Of a stretch of DNA of 64,000 nt, positions 61,417 to 64,000 are shown piece after piece (positions within the stretch are counted from its first letter, which is position 1; every line of letters begins with the position of its first letter). The notes beneath the pieces are model-generated. The model was not told the origin of the DNA. It worked only from the letters and a program-made list of their open reading frames with translations, and made no database searches. Source of the DNA: JANRIC01 sp033765345 (lineage in GTDB: Bacteria > Bacteroidota > Bacteroidia > Cytophagales > Microscillaceae); NCBI GenBank assembly GCA_033765345.1, contig JANRIC010000132.1, forward strand, positions 1-64,000, read 5' to 3'. Made by a program: the position numbers and the translations under genes.

Positions 61417-62160
61417 TTAGTCGTTACTGGAAAGTTTGGAGAGTAGTTTTAGAATCTCCACATACAACCAGATTAGGGTTACGATCAATCCGAAAGCTGC
61501 AAACCACTCCATATATTTAGGAGCTCCTTCACGGGCACTTTGGTCGATGAAGTCAAAGTCAAGAACTAGGTTTAAGGCAGCCAAAACCACTACAAAAAGG
61601 CTAAAACCGATTCCAATCATACCACTCCCATGAATATAAGGAATGTTGATGCCAAACATGCCCAAAATCCAGGTGCTCAGGTAAACCAGGAAAATACCCC
61701 CTGTGGCAGCCACTACACCGGATCTGAACTGCTGTGTTACTTGGATAAACCCTGTTTTATAGGCGAAAAACATCGCAAAAAACACCCCGATGGTCAGTAA
61801 AACCGCCTGAAACACGATTCCGGGATAAAATGAATTCAATAACAAAGAAATAGCTCCTAAAAAGAAACCCTCTAACAGCGCGTAAATTGGTGCCGTAACT
61901 GGAGAAGATTTAGGGCTGAAAGAAGTAATAAACGCCATAATTAGCCCTCCGAAAATACCAATCATCAAAAAGGGATAAATCATAGCAGGATGCGTAATGC
62001 CGTACCACCAAGAAAATCCAGCGGTAACAGTAGCTAAAGCCAACAAGATGATGGATTTATTAATAGTGCCATCCACTGTCATCACCTCGCTTTGGGTTGC
62101 AAAGTTTGTATTTACCGAGGCGTATGTTGTTTCTTTAAAAAAAGGATTTGATCTGTTCAT
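61417..62160 (-). CDS. Bax inhibitor-1/YccA family membrane protein
   Basis: The 247-residue protein has seven membrane segments and the BI-1 features GIFGGLIMAFITSFSP and the C-terminal LNLVLDFDFIDQSAREG with a conserved acidic pair. Bacterial BI-1 proteins act as pH-dependent calcium leak channels or membrane regulators. Family members in Bacteroidota have the same length. It follows rfaE2 by 58 bases. Confidence 0.9.
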   Translation of the reverse strand: MNRSNPFFKETTYASVNTNFATQSEVMTVDGTINKSIILLALATVTAGFSWWYGITHPAMIYPFLMIGIFGGLIMAFITSFSPKSSPVTAPIYALLEGFFLGAISLLLNSFYPGIVFQAVLLTIGVFFAMFFAYKTGFIQVTQQFRSGVVAATGGIFLVYLSTWILGMFGINIPYIHGSGMIGIGFSLFVVVLAALNLVLDFDFIDQSAREGAPKYMEWFAAFGLIVTLIWLYVEILKLLSKLSSND

Positions 62161-62185
62161 AGTTTTATTTTGTGTTATTTAAAAT

Positions 62186-62193
62186 CAAATTTA
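62186..62193 (-). promoter_or_regulatory. -7 promoter box upstream of the BI-1 gene
   Basis: The minus strand reads TAAATTTG, matching TAnnTTTG, 25 bases upstream of the ATG. No -33 TTG at standard spacing is evident. Confidence 0.4.
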
Positions 62194-62218
62194 AGTATAA
62201 ATTATTAGACTTGCTTTT

Positions 62219-62704
62219 TCAGGAAAAAGTTACTTTGATTTTCTCGATAATTCCTGAGGTAGAATAACCTTCCACCAGATCGAGTGTTTCTACCCGACCT
62301 CCTTGACCAAGAACAAACTCTGCACCAACGATATTTTTGATTTCATAATCGCTTCCTTTTGTCAAAATGTCAGGATTTAGCGTTTCAATCAGTCGTAATG
62401 GCGTATCTTCCTCAAACAACACTACCAAATCTACAAACTCAAAAGCGGCAATCATCCGGGCGCGGGGATATTCGGGGACGACCGGGCGTTTTTCACCTTT
62501 GAGCCTTCGGACGGAGGCATCGGTATTGACCCCAACGACCAGTTTGTCGCCTTTTTGACGGGCTTTTTCCAGATAATCGATATGCCCCAGGTGTACAATA
62601 TCAAAGCAACCATTGGTAAAAACCACTTTTTTTCCTTCGGATTTCCATTGGGTGACTTGTGCGGAGGCTTCTTCCAGGCTTTGTATTTTATCGGCAGTAT
62701 TCAT
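62219..62704 (-). CDS. rfaE2: D-glycero-beta-D-manno-heptose 1-phosphate adenylyltransferase
   Basis: The 161-residue enzyme is a stand-alone nucleotidyltransferase domain with FTNGCFDIVHLGHIDYL (HxGH motif) and GVNTDASVRRLKGE. It activates heptose-1-phosphate with ATP to give ADP-heptose for lipopolysaccharide core synthesis. In Proteobacteria this domain is fused to a kinase (HldE); here it is separate, as is usual in Bacteroidota. No other heptose gene is in the window. Confidence 0.93.
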   Translation of the reverse strand: MNTADKIQSLEEASAQVTQWKSEGKKVVFTNGCFDIVHLGHIDYLEKARQKGDKLVVGVNTDASVRRLKGEKRPVVPEYPRARMIAAFEFVDLVVLFEEDTPLRLIETLNPDILTKGSDYEIKNIVGAEFVLGQGGRVETLDLVEGYSTSGIIEKIKVTFS

Positions 62705-62791
62705 TTTGTGTGAGCTGTGATTTTAGGTTTTCACTATGATTTTTTTGATTGGTGTGATTATTTTGATTTTGGCTGTTTACTTATTCTTATT

Positions 62792-63814
62792 TCACTTGAG
62801 CACTGGTTTAAGTTGATTCTTTTTTTTCTTCTGACGATTGATGAGTAAGGCACTAATTAATGTGGCTACACCACCGAATAAAAGAATGGTCACTGTCTGA
62901 GAAGTATGCATAAATGTAGCCATTAAGATGCCATCTTCACTGGTTAAACCCCTGAGTATAAATATCTTGCCGACCAATAAATGATAAACGCCCACCCCTC
63001 CGCTTACTGGAGCCCCCATACCCAAGGCACCCATAAAAAGAATTAGTACTCCAAACCACATATCCAGGTGACCAGTCTTGGCAAAAGAAAAGAAAAGCAC
63101 ATACGACATCAGGTAATACATCAGCCAGATAAACAAGGTGTGAAAAATAAATGCAGGCAGATTACGGACACTTCGGATACTGAACACTCCTTTTATTATA
63201 TTGAGTAAAATACCTCTAAGCTTTTGAAAAAGACTCCATTGTAGCAAAAACTGACGATAGCGATAGGCTACTGCAAGGAAGATCATTCCAAACACACTCA
63301 AAATCAAGAATACGTAAGTCAGTTCGGCATAAGAAGACAACTTATCCTGAAACAATTTGATAAACCAATCACTAAGATTCTTAAACTCCACAATAAAAAC
63401 TAGAGCTGTAATCAAAAACAGCATCAACAAATCAATAATCCTTTCAAGCACAACTGTTCCAAAAGCCGTATCTGCGGGTATATCATCTAGCTTTTGGATA
63501 ATTCCGCAGCGGCTTACCTCTCCAGCACGAGGGATGATGGTATTCATAAAATAGCCAGACATTACAGCCAAAAAAGCGTTCCAAAGAGAAAGTTTATAAC
63601 CCAGAGGCTCAAGCAGATATTTCCAACGATAGGCTCTAGAAATATGACTGGCAATTGCTAGTATGGCAGAAACAAAAATCCAGGTATAATCTGCTTCCTG
63701 AAACCTTGCAAAAATCTCATTTATATTAATACCCTGAAATGCATAAACCAGAAGCCCTCCGGCGATTGCAAGCGAGATCAGGTACTTAAAAAACGTAAGA
63801 AGGTTTTGTTTCAT
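62792..63814 (-). CDS. lysylphosphatidylglycerol synthase TM region / UPF0104 flippase-like protein
   Basis: The 340-residue protein has about eight membrane segments and the features YRWKYLLEPLGYKL, GYFMNTIIPRAGEVSRCGII and GVGVYHLLVGKIFIL typical of the UPF0104/AglD2-like family related to MprF flippase domains. The substrate is unknown. panD is six bases upstream, an arrangement that recurs in Bacteroidota, and the C-terminus is a basic tail. Confidence 0.88.
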   Translation of the reverse strand: MKQNLLTFFKYLISLAIAGGLLVYAFQGININEIFARFQEADYTWIFVSAILAIASHISRAYRWKYLLEPLGYKLSLWNAFLAVMSGYFMNTIIPRAGEVSRCGIIQKLDDIPADTAFGTVVLERIIDLLMLFLITALVFIVEFKNLSDWFIKLFQDKLSSYAELTYVFLILSVFGMIFLAVAYRYRQFLLQWSLFQKLRGILLNIIKGVFSIRSVRNLPAFIFHTLFIWLMYYLMSYVLFFSFAKTGHLDMWFGVLILFMGALGMGAPVSGGVGVYHLLVGKIFILRGLTSEDGILMATFMHTSQTVTILLFGGVATLISALLINRQKKKKNQLKPVLK

Positions 63815-63820
63815 AGCAGA

Positions 63821-64000
63821 TTAAACTCTGTTAAATTCATCTGGAAAAACGACAATAGGCTCATATTCACGAGCTTGCGGCTCTTCCATCCAGGCATAAG
63901 CAATAATAATCAGGACATCATCTATCTGTACTTTGCGGGCAGCAGGACCGTTGAGGCATACTTCACCACTGCCGCGCTTCCCTTTAATGATATAAGTTTC
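63821..64000 (-). CDS. panD: aspartate 1-decarboxylase, C-terminal part (runs off the window)
   Basis: The 59 visible residues include CLNGPAARKVQIDDVLIIIA and end PIVVFPDEFNRV. They match the C-terminal half of PanD, the pyruvoyl enzyme that makes beta-alanine from aspartate for pantothenate synthesis. The self-cleavage site and the start lie beyond base 64000. The stop codon is at 63821-63823, six bases before the flippase-like gene. Confidence 0.93.
   Translation of the reverse strand, partial: ETYIIKGKRGSGEVCLNGPAARKVQIDDVLIIIAYAWMEEPQAREYEPIVVFPDEFNRV

Overview
The window is chromosomal DNA of low GC content from a gliding member of the Bacteroidota, most likely order Cytophagales. The evidence is a complete gldK-gldL-gldM-gldN type IX secretion/gliding motor cluster with a PorP/SprF-like gene and a separate SprE/PorW-like lipoprotein, an F-type ATP synthase operon without atpD and atpC, promoters of the Bacteroidota TAnnTTTG type, and bacteroidete families such as DUF4271, bactofilin, GGGPS-type prenyltransferase and DUF4197. 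I see no rRNA, tRNA or CRISPR array.

Layout: 1-5.2 kb holds a DUF1016 nuclease, a TPR protein, Mrp and Nfu iron-sulfur proteins, a DUF4197 lipoprotein and a repeat island with a broken HEPN gene. 5.3-10.6 kb (minus strand) holds the translation operon rplM-rpsI-rpsB-tsf, an RluA pseudouridine synthase and a histidine kinase/response regulator pair. 11-19.5 kb (plus) holds a MazG-like hydrolase, an OmpA protein, a small Cys-rich membrane protein, a GNAT, a large AddB-like nuclease and an orphan contractile-injection-system tape-measure-type protein. 19.5-21 kb is a second repeat island carrying the same two repeat families as the first. 21-30.4 kb (minus) holds gltB, a class A PBP and the SprE-like lipoprotein.

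30.5-39.7 kb (plus) runs from an M23 peptidase and a bactofilin directly into AtpZ, a small membrane protein, atpB-E-F-H-A-G, then uvrC. 39.7-49.7 kb (minus) is the gliding/T9SS block gldKLMN, then porP-like, hemD, a DUF4271 gene and a BamA/TamA-like protein. 49.7-64 kb holds hemW, a cyclase, serS, rho, an envelope operon (holin-like, small membrane protein, GGGPS), an AraC regulator, an acyl-CoA dehydrogenase, a PD-(D/E)XK protein, a YdeI protein, a Bax inhibitor-1 protein, rfaE2, a flippase-like protein and the 3' end of panD.

Most of the window is core genome. The unusual material is the orphan tape-measure gene, the two islands of miniature repeats (an identical 110-bp element in two copies, a hairpin repeat with a compensatory base-pair change, and a 171-bp TA-flanked element whose removal restores a reading frame), and inverted repeats in every intergenic gap of the gldK-N cluster and at two junctions of the ATP synthase operon.
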